A DNA stretch of 64,000 bases from contig JAACJM010000015.1 of assembly GCA_013368315.1 (NCBI GenBank), positions 558,001 through 622,000 on the forward strand, read 5' to 3'. The position numbers and the translations under genes are program-made. The notes under the pieces are model-generated. The model saw only the letters and a list, made by a program, of their open reading frames with translations, was not told the origin of the DNA and made no database searches. This stretch comes from Tetrapyrgos nigripes (lineage: Eukaryota > Basidiomycota > Agaricomycetes > Agaricales > Campanellaceae). Shown here piece by piece: positions 45,127 to 57,855 of the stretch; position 1 is the first letter of the stretch; each line of letters starts with the position of its first letter.

Positions 45127-46750
45127 ATGTCCTCTGAACTCGAAAAATCAAGAGCCTCAATCATCAAAGATGTAAAACTCGACCTGATTTCCAGCACTGC
45201 GGAGGCAGATAACGAGTTGAAGAGAGCTCAGTTGGCTCGTACTTTCATTTGTGAGTCATTTCGAGTTACTCGCAGGTTGCAAATGGTTAAACAGAGGTTG
45301 TAGCGGATACGATTACAGGTAAATTTTGAATACTACGATGTGTCCAAGCGATTTGCTGAGATCAACTACCAAGCCCCAACCAAAGAGATGTACGCGTACG
45401 GTGTACTCGCAACTCTGGGAGATGACGTCTATCATGAACCTTCTACCCAGTAAGCAGGGATTTTACACCCTACAGCATTCCATTCCTGAAAATTTGCCAG
45501 TGCATTGGAGGCACACGTAGCCAAGATAACTGGAAAAGAGGCTGGTCTGTTCGTATCGTCTGGCACCATGAGCAACCAAATCGGTCTACGAACCCAGCTA
45601 ATGCAGCCCCCTTACACTATCCTCTGTGACCACCGAGCACATATATACAAGTGAGTTTTGTCCGCGTCTTCCTTTTCTATTCACTCGAACTTGAGGCTAG
45701 ATACGAAGCCGGCGGGGCTGCTTTTCACTCTGGTGCTCACGTCACTGCTATCGTCCCTCAGAATGGTATGGCCTTTCACTTCCCGACGGTAGAGATCTCC
45801 TCAGACACGCTTGAACGCAGGCCATCATCTAACACTCGACGACATCAAAGGCAATGTCATTTATGGCCCCGATGTGCATTTGTAAGTCTGTTATCACGAA
45901 CAGAAAAATGCAATGATGAAAACTCTTCTTTAGCGCACCAACCGAAGTCATTGCCCTGGAGAACACCCTAAATGGTACTATCTTCCCTCAGGAAGAGATT
46001 ACGGCCATCTCCGAATTTGCAAGGTCTAAAGGAATCAAGATGCATTTGGATGGTGCTCGTATCTGGCATGTTGCTGCAGAAACTGGGACATCTTTGAAAG
46101 TGCTCTGTGAACCGTTCGACTCTGTCAGTCTCTGCTTCAGTAAAGGTCTAGGTAAGCTGTCTACTGCGTGGGCCCTTCCATCACTAATGAAAAATCCATA
46201 CAGGTGCACCTGTTGGCTCAATCCTTGTCGGCAGCCAAGAGTTTATAACCAGGGCCCGCCGCATCAGAAAACTCTTCGGTGGTGGAATGCGGCAAACAGG
46301 TCTCCTGGCAGGTTGTGCGGCATATGCGTTGTCAAACAATTTCCCTCTCCTACCACGGGTGCATGCGTTGGCCCGTAAGCTTGAGCAAGGCTTGAAAGAC
46401 ATTGGTGTGACTATCCTGAGTCCTGCGGAAACCTGTATGGTCAGTTTTCGGACATATGCTATGCTTTCTTCGAACCTGGCACTGACACTATCGAATAGAT
46501 TTTCTACGACGCTCCTAGTATTGGTACTACCTACGACGAAATCGCAGAAAGGGCACTCAAATTACCTGAACCTCTCTTCCTTGGTGGTTCTAGAGTGGTG
46601 ACTCATATACAAACAACCGAAGCAGCTGTAGACGACTTCCTCAAGCTCATTGCTGACATTGCAGAAGAGAAGAAGAAAGCTGGTTTCGTCAAACCACAGG
46701 TGAATGGGGATGGGAAATACCATGATGTGTATGTTAGACGTACGCACTGA
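45127..46750 (+). CDS. L-threonine aldolase, tandem copy 2
   Basis: The ATG at 45127 (MSSELEKSRASIIKDVKLDL). Same exon plan as copy 1, including a 15-nt exon (45304-45318) coding SDTIT, then APTKEMYAYGVLATLGDDVY. Further motifs: [78 protein letters not shown] (PLP lysine) and [20 protein letters not shown]. It ends DVYVRRTH at 46750. It keeps the family GDDVY where copy 1 has GDAVY. The copies differ at many positions, so the duplication is not recent. Confidence 0.9.
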
Positions 46751-46827
46751 ACGAGAATTAGAAGATGTAAATGTAAATAGATAAATGTACAATGTCATCG
46801 ACGGACTGAACCAGCGTACACGTACAA

Positions 46828-49800
46828 TCATCCTTTCCCCACATACTTCTGCTTCTCATAATCTTGCCATAACTGCTTCAGCGTCGTCTTATCCCCAGCC
46901 TCCGCCATAGATGCCATCAGTGCATCTCGACTGTAGTCGTTCATCGTACCACACAAAGCATACAATCCTGGCTGCAGCTCCTTTCTGACATTAACCGGCA
47001 AGGTGCACAGCGGATCATTAACCAATTGGATGTAAGCCTTCAATACATAAGCAGCGTGTTTGGAGAACGGTTTCGCCAGTGACTCTGCTTTTGGTGTTTG
47101 TGATGAGGAAGACACGACATGAGTTCTGGGAACTGTTTTGGTTGTCAAAGACTCTAGCAAGCGTGCCAGTGCTTTGCCTTCCTCAACTCCAAACGGCTGG
47201 TGGGGTCTAACCCACACAGGCAGATCGTTGGATACGATGGCGCTCTGTCTCGCTCCCAGGTTCGTTCGAGGTGACTTCATGATCAGAATCAGTCGTCGGA
47301 GTATCGTACCCAAATGAGGTATGGTCAATACCACCAAGTCCCTGCGAAGACGAATGAGAGAACTGGCGATTGAGATGACACTGTGAAGAGTTTTGAAGGA
47401 AGTTGTTGGATCATGAATTTCTGAACCACATGTCATCTTCGCGATTAGGGACCAAATGCCGCCCAGTTCAAGCAGGCGAAGCGTTGCCGGCTGTAAAAAG
47501 AACAGGGTGAGGTTCATTCAGGACCCTCGAACAAATTTAACATCACCTTGTCCCTACATCGTGCCAGAAGGAAGTCGAGAACGGTCAGACGAACAGATGA
47601 TGTTCCGGATGTAAAGAAGTCGCGAGCATTGAAAGCGTTTATACAGGTGAGTATCAAGTTCTGTACAACTTGCGAGGAGCCTATAGCAAAATTTCAGAGG
47701 TAGGTCATTTTGTTGCGGTAGTGCTACTCACTCTGTGGAGGTTCCCGCATTAGCAACGTAGCCAGGTGCACAAGAGGTGCCACTTCTGCAGACTCCTCAT
47801 CCACTTCCATCAGAGACTCGCAAACAAAATTGACGGCATGGGTAAAATCTTCCACTGTAAGGCTGCTGTAAAAAGCCAGCACAGATCGGTCAATGTGTTC
47901 CGTGACATTTGTTCCCCGTGTTTTGAACAGTAAGATATAGACAGCTACAACGACATCCAGTTGGTCCGCCCTGTTGTCGGCATGGGTCTCATGGAAGTCT
48001 TCGAGGAGGATATCGAACGCATGTATGCAAAGTTCATCATTTGTATCTGACCGCCTTGACATTTGGATTGTCAAGTGTCTACCGAAGGCTGGAGCAGATT
48101 CTTCTGCGGACCGTCAGTCTTGGATGATGTTTTGCACAGATGTCAGAACCACTGACCTTTGATACCTTGCCATCGCTGAAGAACCTGGAGGCGATTCCAA
48201 GTGGTGAGTAGCGTAGAGGAAGACGGAGACCCCTCGGCAGGTGTTGTGTCCGCTAGAGCATGAATTTGGGGTAATAGTGCGCTCTTCAAGTGCTTTGAGA
48301 GATCCACGAACGCAATTTGAACAACCTCTGGGAACCTGTACTCCAACTTGAGCAGTGATATGATAGGATAGTATAGAGGCTTACTGGGACGCAGTATACT
48401 CTTTCTGTAATATGTCGACCATACGATTAAAGCAATTCCAGGTGACCCCAGAGGATGGTCTAGCATTCTGAAAGGTGGCTATTAGTACAACGAGTTCACT
48501 GCCGTCTTTTTCTCCTTGTTTCAATAATGCACTGTGATCATGGTCAGCTTTAAGGCAAACATTGTCACAGGAGAGGGCACATACGCTATGTAAAGTTCTG
48601 CCAAGCCTACAGTAACAGACACGTATTGCGTATCCTCAGAGCAAGGCAAATCCTTCTGGAGGTGTTGCAACCGTGACAACGCATCCCGATACTACAGGCT
48701 ACATCAGAAAGCTGGAAAAAAGCAAATAAGATGTAAATATACACACCAACGAGTCGGTCCAGTCGAGGGAATCGAGAACCCGAGATATGAACCCCCTAAC
48801 GACATAGAGAGTTGCAGGTACGTCAAGAGTCCCAGCTTTAGAATCCACGGAAGAGCTAATAGAAGGCATCAAAGACTCCTGCTCTCCTGACCAAGGTCAC
48901 TTTTATAGACCTAGTGAGATATTCCGCAGGAGCGACCAACAACAGATTGAAAGCAGAGATCACATTCTGCGCCTCCACTGACGCAATCTCAAGTCGAGAT
49001 TGCTGTGATTCCAAACCGTCTAAAACAGCTGTAGCCCCATCGATGCGACTAAGCAAGGCAACTACAAGGAAATCAGTGTCCTGTTTTCATTGACGATTTT
49101 GCCGCATACCTCTTAGTCTAGGTAATTCCCAGAAGTCGGCCATGGAGAGAAGTTGTGATACCAGCATCTTGAGAGGGTAAGGAGCTTCATGACGAGTGTG
49201 CAGATCTAACAGGATTCCAACCAACTTTTGCAGCTGTTGTCCTGAAGCTCTGAAACTGAGGGTAATCAGAACTCGAGCAAAAGAACAACATGAAAGCACG
49301 CCTACTCGATAACAGACAGCCATCGATGCACCAACATGTGCAGCAATAAGAAAGCTGTATCTGGTGGAGGGTCCCCGTCGAGAGATTCCAAGACTTGATC
49401 GACCAATGCAGAATCTTGAGCTTCGTCTGGTGTCCGGGTTAAAAGTGTGCGTATCTGTTGAAGGTCATTAGTACGTCACAGTGCAAAGTAGCAGAATATC
49501 CCACTCACGACTTCGAGAGTAAGATCTGGACAAGAACGCATGCTCACGGAGTCCAGAAACTCCTTCATGGCGTCACGTAAATCTTGGTCCATGTCTGGAA
49601 GGCCATCGGAAAATTCTGCAAGTTGCAAGTCGATTGCATATCGCAGTCGCAGTAGTGAGGAAGTGAAAATCTCCACGTTCCTGTCCTGCTCAGCACTCAA
49701 CGTCCTCAAGCTCCGAAGCAATGCAGGATTCAGAGAAGTCTTAAAGAGCCTCAGGGCTTCCAATAGCTGAATCCGGGTGCTTTCAGCGACAGCCTGTACC

Positions 49801-51700
49801 GAAACCGACGAAAGAACAACCAAAGCCACAGATGCAGTGGCAAACAGCCGCAACACTTCCACCTGAGTGACCTGGGATGACTCCTTGCGTCCAGAGTTGA
49901 GTTTTCTCTTCTTCAGGCTCGTCCCTGAATCACCGGGACTGAGGACCTGCTGCTGAAGGCTTTCAATGGTGGCTATCGACGAGTGGACAACATTTGAGGT
50001 TTGAGTCGAAGGAAGGAAGTCGTTTGCAGCTTTAGCAACTTTATCGAGGTGCGCAGGATGTAACAACGCGCTCCCCGAACATCGTTCAAAAGCTGTCTTG
50101 GAGTCTCCGGTAACCGAATCCAGCGAAGAACACACAGAAAGAACCTTCTCAATGTACGTGTCAATTGTACGAGTCTTCGTGTGATATTGCAGAAGCAGCT
50201 CCAGGAGTGTAAAGCTGGAAGCTACCGCATGCGAGATCTACAAATCCTATCAACAAAATATTCCGCCGAAGACCGAGGAATGACATGGAGGACATGACCA
50301 ACGTACAAATAGCAACCGAAGGAGGATATCGGGAAGAACCTCCTCGATCAGACGATAATCAATTTGCACTAGAGATGCCAAGCATTCGAGTACGACCCCC
50401 GTTTTCTCTGTCCAGAATGAGCCACTATGGATCGCGGCAGAAGTCGGAGATCGTACTCACCTGTCTCTCCCGCACCGAGCTCAAATAGAACTGTTTGAAT
50501 TATCTTTTCAATAAAGAAACCAGTCCCGTTTTGATCTTGTTGGCCCAGACCATGCCCGTTATACAGGTGATATTGGTCAACGAGATCCAGTAATGCTGAT
50601 CTCGTTCGCCAGACTGAGATGGGGTGCTGGGTCAATTTGTCTTCCGAAAGGATGACATGGTAGGATTCGAATACCCGTAATGCGGAATTACGAAATTCGT
50701 TGAGAGGGTCCAGACGGTTTTTGGAGTCTTGTGCGAAGAGCGCACCGCGATTCTTCTTGATGCTTTCGACGTGGGATTGGTAGAGACACGGGAGAAAGGG
50801 CATAATGACTTCAGGATCAACTTTGCCCAGCGCTTCAAAGAACGTGTCTTCAAGCTTGGAATCACGGAGAATTTCCAAATTGAAAAGGCATTCGATTCCC
50901 GACGCGTAAATGAGCCGAGATACGCTGTGCTTGTGCTGAGCTGACGTTGCTTCACAGGAAAGCACCCAATCTGGTAAAACAGTGCGGACAAATGTAGAGA
51001 AGATCTTGAACAAGAAGACGCGTGAGGGACTTCAGCAACAAAGAGCTACGACAAATTTACCTTTTTCTTCGTTGAACAAGTCGCGAAAGAGCGACGGAAG
51101 GAAGTGACGATGAACAGACCGACATGGTTGGGATTGATGTCAAGCTCCTGACTTCTGCTCTTCATAAAACGAAGAAAAGAGGCGAAACAATCTAGCAGGG
51201 CTTCCGTGGTCATTTTTTGAGTCGAGATAGGCCAAAGAATGGCTAGGCATGGTCGTACAAGCGTCAGGACCTCCGAATGGACCACTAGGTCGACCTTGCA
51301 CAAAGTCTCGAGAAGAGACACAACAATAGGTATCAAGGGTGTCCGAGAGAGTATAGCAGGGAGCCACGAGCTTGATGGAAGAGGATCTGAAGTGCTGATG
51401 ACATCGAGAAGGAGCCTCCAAAAGCGAGTGTCGAGAAGTGAAGTTTTGGCACTGAGAATAGCCATGATATATACTCGATCAGCTCTCACAAGAGAAGAGG
51501 CTCACCTACGGTCCTTTTCCTTCAATAACAACCCCAAAACTCCAGTCAGCTATGATTTCGCCTTTTCTGGGAGCATAGAACGAAGAGTTATCCCATGTAG
51601 TTCTCGCAATTTCGATTTTTGTGGGCTCATTAGGAACAGGAGGATCTGAGGAGCTCTTGAGTGCTTTTACAAAGTCCTGGGACGTCTGTAACTCGAGCAT
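46828..51700 (-). CDS. URB2: Nucleolar 27S pre-rRNA processing protein Urb2/Npa2
   Basis: Large helical-repeat protein acting in early 60S subunit assembly. The ATG at 51700 (MLELQTSQDFVKALKSSSDP) starts a gene of about fifteen exons. Leu-rich alpha-solenoid segments run throughout, e.g. RFWRLLLDVISTSDPLPSSS, SRLIYASGIECLFNLEILRD and LEALRLFKTSLNPALLRSLR. The C-terminal block recognised as the Urb2/Npa2 domain is KHAAYVLKAYIQLVNDPLCT with VRKELQPGLYALCGTMNDYS and TTLKQLWQDYEKQKYVGKG-stop at 46828. The family assignment rests mainly on this C-terminus and overall size. It is divergent from the RBR ligase gene with 135 bp between starts. Confidence 0.78.
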
Positions 51701-51835
51701 TGTTTCGCTCGTCGACGCATACAGTAAAAATCAAAACTTTTTTGGGCGTCGGTGTGACCGGTCCGGTCAAAGCTCCTTGCTGACATATGATGTGCTTTGG
51801 CTCCTTGTTTTTCTTTGGCTCCTACTCTCATCTGC

Positions 51836-53522
51836 ATGTCCGAGGGACCGGGAGAATGTCATTCACTTCAAAAGGAAGAGCTTGAGGTTCTGGAGGTATG
51901 TGTTTCTGTATCGTTTAATGTGACTGGTCAGGCTGATTTAGATCCTAAGTCCATTTATCCAGACTACATTCTTGACTCATCTGATACTCATGGAAATCTC
52001 AAGTTTGAAGTCCCCGTAGAGTTCAGTGAATCACAGACAGTTATTCTATCCGAAACATTCTCAAGTGGAACCGAACATCAAGCCCAGACACTGTCTCTAT
52101 CAACTCTACCACCACTTCTTCTTCATGTCGCACTTCCGGCTCTCTATCCCATTTCTCAACCACCGATAATTGAATTGATACGATCTACGCACCTCTGGCT
52201 ACCTTATTACGCGAAGTTGCAAGCACTTTTAATAGACAAATGGCAAGAAGGCAATGGTGTCCTGTACGATTGGATTTCATACTTGCATGACGGAGAATTT
52301 CTTCAGGATATGGGTTTAAGGAAGGATAACAATACTCTAGGGTATGCCCCTGCCCGACTTACTTCATCATATGCTCACACAGAACTAGATTATATCACGC
52401 AGCGCCTCAACTCCTCGCACCATTATTGACTGGATATGAGGCCTCTGCTAAAACTACGGAATTTAATCAAAACTCGTACCCTTGTTCAATATGTTTATCG
52501 CACTTTAAAGGAACCAAATGCTTGAAGCTTTCGTGTAATCATATATTCTGTCGGTCCTGTCTGGAGGATTTCTGGGGACTTTGTATAAAAGAAGGAGACG
52601 TGGAACGTGTAGGTTGCCCGGATCCAGAGTGCGTTAAAGAAAACAGAGAAGCGAATGAAGAAGAAGTGGCTAGGGTGGTTTCGAAAGATCAAGGAGAGAG
52701 ATGGCGCTGGTTGCGAGAAAAGGCCGTTGCTGAGAGAGGTAAGTATCCGGATTACTGTCCGTGAAATAGCTAAGACTAGCTGCTATAGATCCTACGATCA
52801 TATTCTGTCCAATGTCATTCTGTCAACAGCCAGTACCTAAACCTCCGGTCGTCGACGGGAAAGAATCTGGTTGGGACAGACTACGGACGTGTAAAGCTTG
52901 TTCATACTCGTTCTGTGCTTTCTGCAAGCGTACTTGGTCTGTGATTGCATTCATGACATTTGCGGTATTGATTGACCTGTTGGCAGGCATGGTCCAATTA
53001 GTAACTGTCCAATCTCAGTCTCTGAGACCCTCGTACGAGAGTACCTGGGTCACCCAGAGGACTCTCCAGCACGTCTAGTTATCGAGCGACGGTTCGGGCG
53101 ACCCAATATACAGAGGCTGGTTGCCACTTATCAAGAGGAGCAAGCCAACAGAAAGTGGCTCGAGTCATCTACAATGGCTTGCCCAGGGTGTGAAATGCAT
53201 ATCGAAAAGTCACTTGGATGCAACCACGTAAGGATTTAATTTTGCTCAAAGTTGCTATATCCGAGTAGATTCTGACCTTTTGTTTCTTAGATGACTTGTG
53301 TCAAGTGCAAAGCTCATTTCTGTTTTCGGTGCGGACAGAAGCTGAATGCGTAAGTTGCTCTATCGGTATATCCTTGAAGCTTCGCAGTGATGTTGATCCT
53401 GAAATAGTACGAATCCGTACCCTCACTTTTCTACCCCCGGACTTGAGTGCTATTCCAAATTATTTGATTTCAACATTGAGCCAGCGGACGAATGGGAACA
53501 CATATTTGTAGAGGATATGTGA
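51836..53522 (+). CDS. RWD-RBR ubiquitin ligase (RNF14/Itt1-like)
   Basis: The ATG at 51836 gives MSEGPGECHSLQKEELEVLE, spliced to SIYPDYILDSSDTHGNLKFE, an RWD domain continuing to about residue 150. A 46-nt intron near 52342 joins LRKDNNTLG to TRLYHAAPQLLAPLLTGYEA and so fuses what look like two ORFs. RING1 is CSICLSHFKGTKCLKLSCNH; the in-between-RING includes CKACSYSFCAFCKRTWHG; RING2 is CPGCEMHIEKSLGCNHMTCV, with the catalytic cysteine in HMTC, then CKAHFCFRCGQKL. It ends IFVEDM at 53522. RBR ligases pass ubiquitin through that cysteine; RNF14 acts on stalled ribosomes in animals, and a like role here is inference. Confidence 0.9.
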
Positions 53523-53811
53523 CGTATATCCCGAGACAGTGTAGCCGTAGAGTAGAATCAGTAGACTTGATGACAAAAATTGAAAGAGCGCGGGTGTGAG
53601 ACTTGAGGAAATTGTTGTTCGTCCTCTACTTGTAGCTTGTTCTGTGGTCTGTTCCTTTCTCTTGCTTTCACTTCCCGTCTCTTCGGAAGATTTTTCGCAA
53701 AAACGCTCGGGCAGGACAACCACTCCATTGATACCACTTTGTGTCAATACCCTCCTATACATATCATACCCTCCAACGACTACCTTTGTATTTTCCCTTT
53801 TGTCCCATCTC

Positions 53812-56800
53812 ATGGATGTCTACACCACGTCTTTCACTTATCCCCGCAGGTCGCGACACATTCATTCTCCTTCTTCTTCTCTCGACTTTCCTGGCCCGGC
53901 AGAGCTCAGGTCAAATGGCAACGACTCCTACCCTAATCTCCAACCTCAGTTGAATAATAGCGGCCTCTCCTCAGACGAATCTTCTGCTGAAAATGCAGAG
54001 CAGATCTCCAAACTCGCCATGATGGCCATGTCTCTCCATGGTTGCCATATTTCCTTCTTCCCAGCGGATCAAGGTCGAAGCTGGAACTTCCATGTTACCG
54101 GTGCCTACCAGCAGGTCATGATTACTCGAGGAATGATTTTGAAGGAGTGTCCAATCCAGGTAAGATTTACATTCCTATTCGATTCCCGCCTGTTGACGTA
54201 GTGTGATCCACAGCACCGTGCAGCTATCAAGGTTACGCGTTCGGAAATTCTCGACTCCCCTTCTTCGAAGCCTGCTCTCAAACCCGATGTCCGCCGTCGT
54301 CTCGACGACATTGCTTCACAAACCATGGCTCATATAGCCGTCGTCAACAGCCCACTTTCCCTTTCCAACCGAACTCCTCCAGATGGAATTAGCAGCAGTG
54401 CGGGCTGGTCGGGTCTAGAGACGGAACGGATTTGCGAGCTTGTCGTTACTGGACCGGGCGATTCTGTAGACTTGGCAAGAGTCCGGCTGCTGGTCATGCT
54501 GGACGAATTGGTGCGTAGTAGTCTTCCTTTTTTTTTCACGTTTGCTGATAATTCCAACAGAGCGGGCTACATTCAGAAATGTGTGAAATTGACCAAAAAC
54601 TACACACTATCATAGCAGGCAGGAAACGTTCGGCACTCCAGTCCATACAGGAAGAAACTGCAACCAACATCTATCTTCCCTCGCCCTTGCAAGGCCTCGT
54701 CGGTCCCGACATCTTGGCATCGGCTTCCTCCACTCGGGTTTCGAGGGTCAACGGTGTCATCTGGATTACCGGCGAATTTTTCGGTGTTCAGCGGGCGCGA
54801 GACATGCTGTACCAGCTTTCCGTCAATAAGGTCAGCTACTAATCATAAGCATGTCGTCTTCCATTTGGCTCATCTCTATCCTAGGGCAAATCTATCATTT
54901 CAAGGGATACCGCTATTCTTCCACGCAAGCTGGACTGGATGGTCACCGACCGTCCCGATGACCTGAAGACTATCATGAACGACAACGCTACTTTCATTCA
55001 GTTTCCTCCACTTGGCAGTTCCACGAGCTTGATCACCGTTTTTGGTGACCATCGTGTCAACATCCAGCGCACTATTCGTTCAATTATGCAGCTGGTGCGT
55101 TTCGTCTGCTATTCTTTTTTATCTCCGTATCTTGACGGGATTACAGGCTTGTCACCATTATGTGGGATCTTTCTGGCTTCTCCCCGTGCAATTCAATGCT
55201 TTGTTACCTCCCGCTACCCTGAATGCTTCCCAAGTGGCTGCCCTCATCAAACAAATCTCTCTTAACACCGGTGCCGAGGTCGTGTTCAAAAGTATGTGCT
55301 TTGAATTGCATGGTTTGGAGCATGAAGTTCGTGCAGCGGTCAGCATGATCATGGAGTTGGATCTTATTAAGGTACAGTAATATTAGATACCTTTTTCTTG
55401 CTTCTTTCATTTACCCCTTAACAGACTTTCCACCACGAAATCCGTTTCCAAATTGAACTTGCCAACGAGCATCGCGAGTTCATCAGTGGAAAGAAGAACG
55501 GAAAGATTAACAAGATCATGCAGACTACCAACATCAAGATAAAGTTTGAGACATTCAACGATCACAATTTCCTCATTGATATTTCTGGCTCGGACACATC
55601 CGTCTTGCAAGGCCTCTCTTTGCTGCAGGAAGAGTTGCCGGCTGAGATTTCGTTCCATGTTCCAGAGGCGTATCACAAACGCATCATCGGTGTTGGTGGT
55701 CGGAGCATCCAACGGATTATGAAGAAATATGGTGTATATGTCAAGTTCTCCAATGCTGAGGAATTCGCTGCTCTTGGAGGTTACAACGACAATGACGACA
55801 ACGTTGTCGCTAGGACGCCCGCTAAGAATGCTCTGAACCTTGATAACCTGAAGCAGTCAGTGATGGAATTGGTGAATCCCAAGGCATGCGTACTCGTCTT
55901 TTCCCGCCCTTTAGATGAGCTAACTGTTGCCTAGGACAAGGACTTTGTCTACGAAACCGTTTCTATTCCTCGACGTTATCATCGGACTCTGCTCGGAGAA
56001 AAGGCCATTTTCATTCATGATATTGAGACCAAGACCAACTCTCAAGTGCGTTTCCCCGACAAGGAAACAGCCTCTGATGTCGTCACAATATTCGGTCCCG
56101 AAAGCCAAGTGCAGATCGCTGCTGCTATGTTACTGGTATGATAATAGGCTTCTTGTTTTTGCTACTGACGACTTACTGTGTATAATTAGGATCATGTTCC
56201 GTTCGAGGCTGACATGGCTGTCCCACGGAATTCGGAGATCCCAAGGGTTTGTGCTTCTGGTGAATTCCAAAGCCTGGTTGAGCGTGCCAAACGGGAGCTT
56301 CAAGTCTCCATTGTGCCAAACGTCAATATTTCTACTTACGGAGCAACTAGTTCTGATACTCCTGCCGACTATTCCTTCAAATTCCGTTGCCAGCGAAGCA
56401 ACAGCGACTTCCTCATCACTGCTCGGGAAATGCTCGAGCAATTTTTATTGAACCATAACATTCGTGTCTATCCTTCACCTACTTCGCATACACACAAACG
56501 AGGAGACTCTTTCGCTGAAGCCTTCCCGCACTTTGACAGCAAACTACTTTCCACAGCTAAAACACATCATGGTATGTCGTTTAAACAGAATAATGATGTC
56601 ATAAGCTGACCCTAGTATCAAAGTCACAGAATCTGCCGACTTTGGACGCCCTGTCCATGATCATGACCGTCGTCTCCGCCTTGCCAACTCCTCGCCCGAT
56701 GTTAAAGCCCTGTTCAACGCTCCTGCCTATATTTACAATCTTGAAGAAACCGATGACACTTCAAGCACATACGGGCGTACGCCCGGTGGCTCGCAAGACT

Positions 56801-57248
56801 ATTGGTCCGCTCTTCCTCCTATTGTATGTTATTCTCTTCATGTTGCAACGTGTGCGCTAATTCTTGTGCAACCCAGGGCTCTGGCATCGCTTCCCGTGCG
56901 AGGCAGTCAGATGAGGCCATCAAGAGAGGCTCGGATTCTCTGCTCGAGGCCAAGCTGAAGGAACAGATTTCAAAGCCTAGGTCTTTGGGCAATCGTGCTC
57001 AATCCCTAGATCTGACCTACTCGCTTTCTCGTATCACCGAGTCCTCTGGTCTTCCCCCAGACTCGCCCACTGATTCGATCGGTGATACGGGCACTGGTGG
57101 GAACTCTAGCCCCACGTCTGTCACTGCACCCTCTTTCCCCAGCGTCTATGGAAGTCGTTCAACGGTCATTGGATCCCAGAGGACCCTGGACTTGGACGAA
57201 GAAGCCAACGACGAAGTTGTACGGGTCATGCATAATCTCGGACTCTAA
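53812..57248 (+). CDS. Multi-KH-domain RNA-binding protein (Khd4/bicaudal-C-like)
   Basis: The ATG at 53812 (MDVYTTSFTYPRRSRHIHSP). After a Ser-rich N-terminus come repeated KH-like modules: HISFFPADQGRSWNFHVTGA; HTIIAGRKRSALQSIQEETA with TNIYLPSP; EFISGKKNGKINKIMQTTNI with KIKFE; the canonical KRIIGVGGRSIQRIMKKYGV (GxxG); and RTLLGEKAIFIHDIETKTNS. The C-terminal 250 residues are Ser-rich and disordered, ending VVRVMHNLGL at 57248. About nine introns. It resembles basidiomycete multi-KH proteins such as Ustilago Khd4, which bind mRNA 3' UTRs; the specific orthology is tentative. Confidence 0.8.
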
Positions 57249-57855
57249 TAAACGTTTGTGGAACATAAGTATTCCATGGGCGCCCGATTGGGCATTGTAG
57301 TCATCCTACAAAACCATTGCTTTCTGCTCGGACCATTTACATCTCACATCACAAACTACTTCGCTGTTCTGCCTACTCTACAATTCACATTTTATATAAA
57401 AGTCGTCCAACATCCATGCCCAACTTTCCCTCTTCTGCCCTATCCGAATCGAGTTCGAGTTCGTTCTTCCCTTTCCCTCTTCTACTTCAACTTCTACCTA
57501 CCTATTCTAAAAGAGGCGTATTCTAGGTTTGGATTTTTGATCTAGCTGATGTCTCATTACTGTCAACGGTGTATAAAAATCTCTCTATCTCGCTCTATTC
57601 TTCATTCATGATCAACGTTATCATCGGTAGTCAGTAGTCAATTCGATAATAGACGCCAAATGGCTTGTGCACAAATCGATATATTGGAATTGGATGGTGG
57701 TACTAGTACGAATAAGATTATCGATGTGAGCGTTGCGCTGGAAAGATGGGTATTACAATGTTTGTAAACTGAGTGGATGAAGATAGTCCGTTGTCAACCA
57801 AATCAAAAAGGTCGCTCTTCCCCTGCTGTCCTCTCCTACGTCTGACTTTGTTCAA
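57249..57855. other. Convergent intergenic region
   Basis: About 600 bp between the KH-protein stop and the VMA5 stop. Pyrimidine-rich near 57400-57500; likely 3' UTRs and terminators of both genes. No gene seen. Confidence 0.55.

Noticed and set aside
52321..52440. Two separate genes (RWD protein and RING protein) in the 52-kb region
   Set aside because: A 46-nt intron near 52342 joins them in frame, giving the known RWD-RBR architecture.
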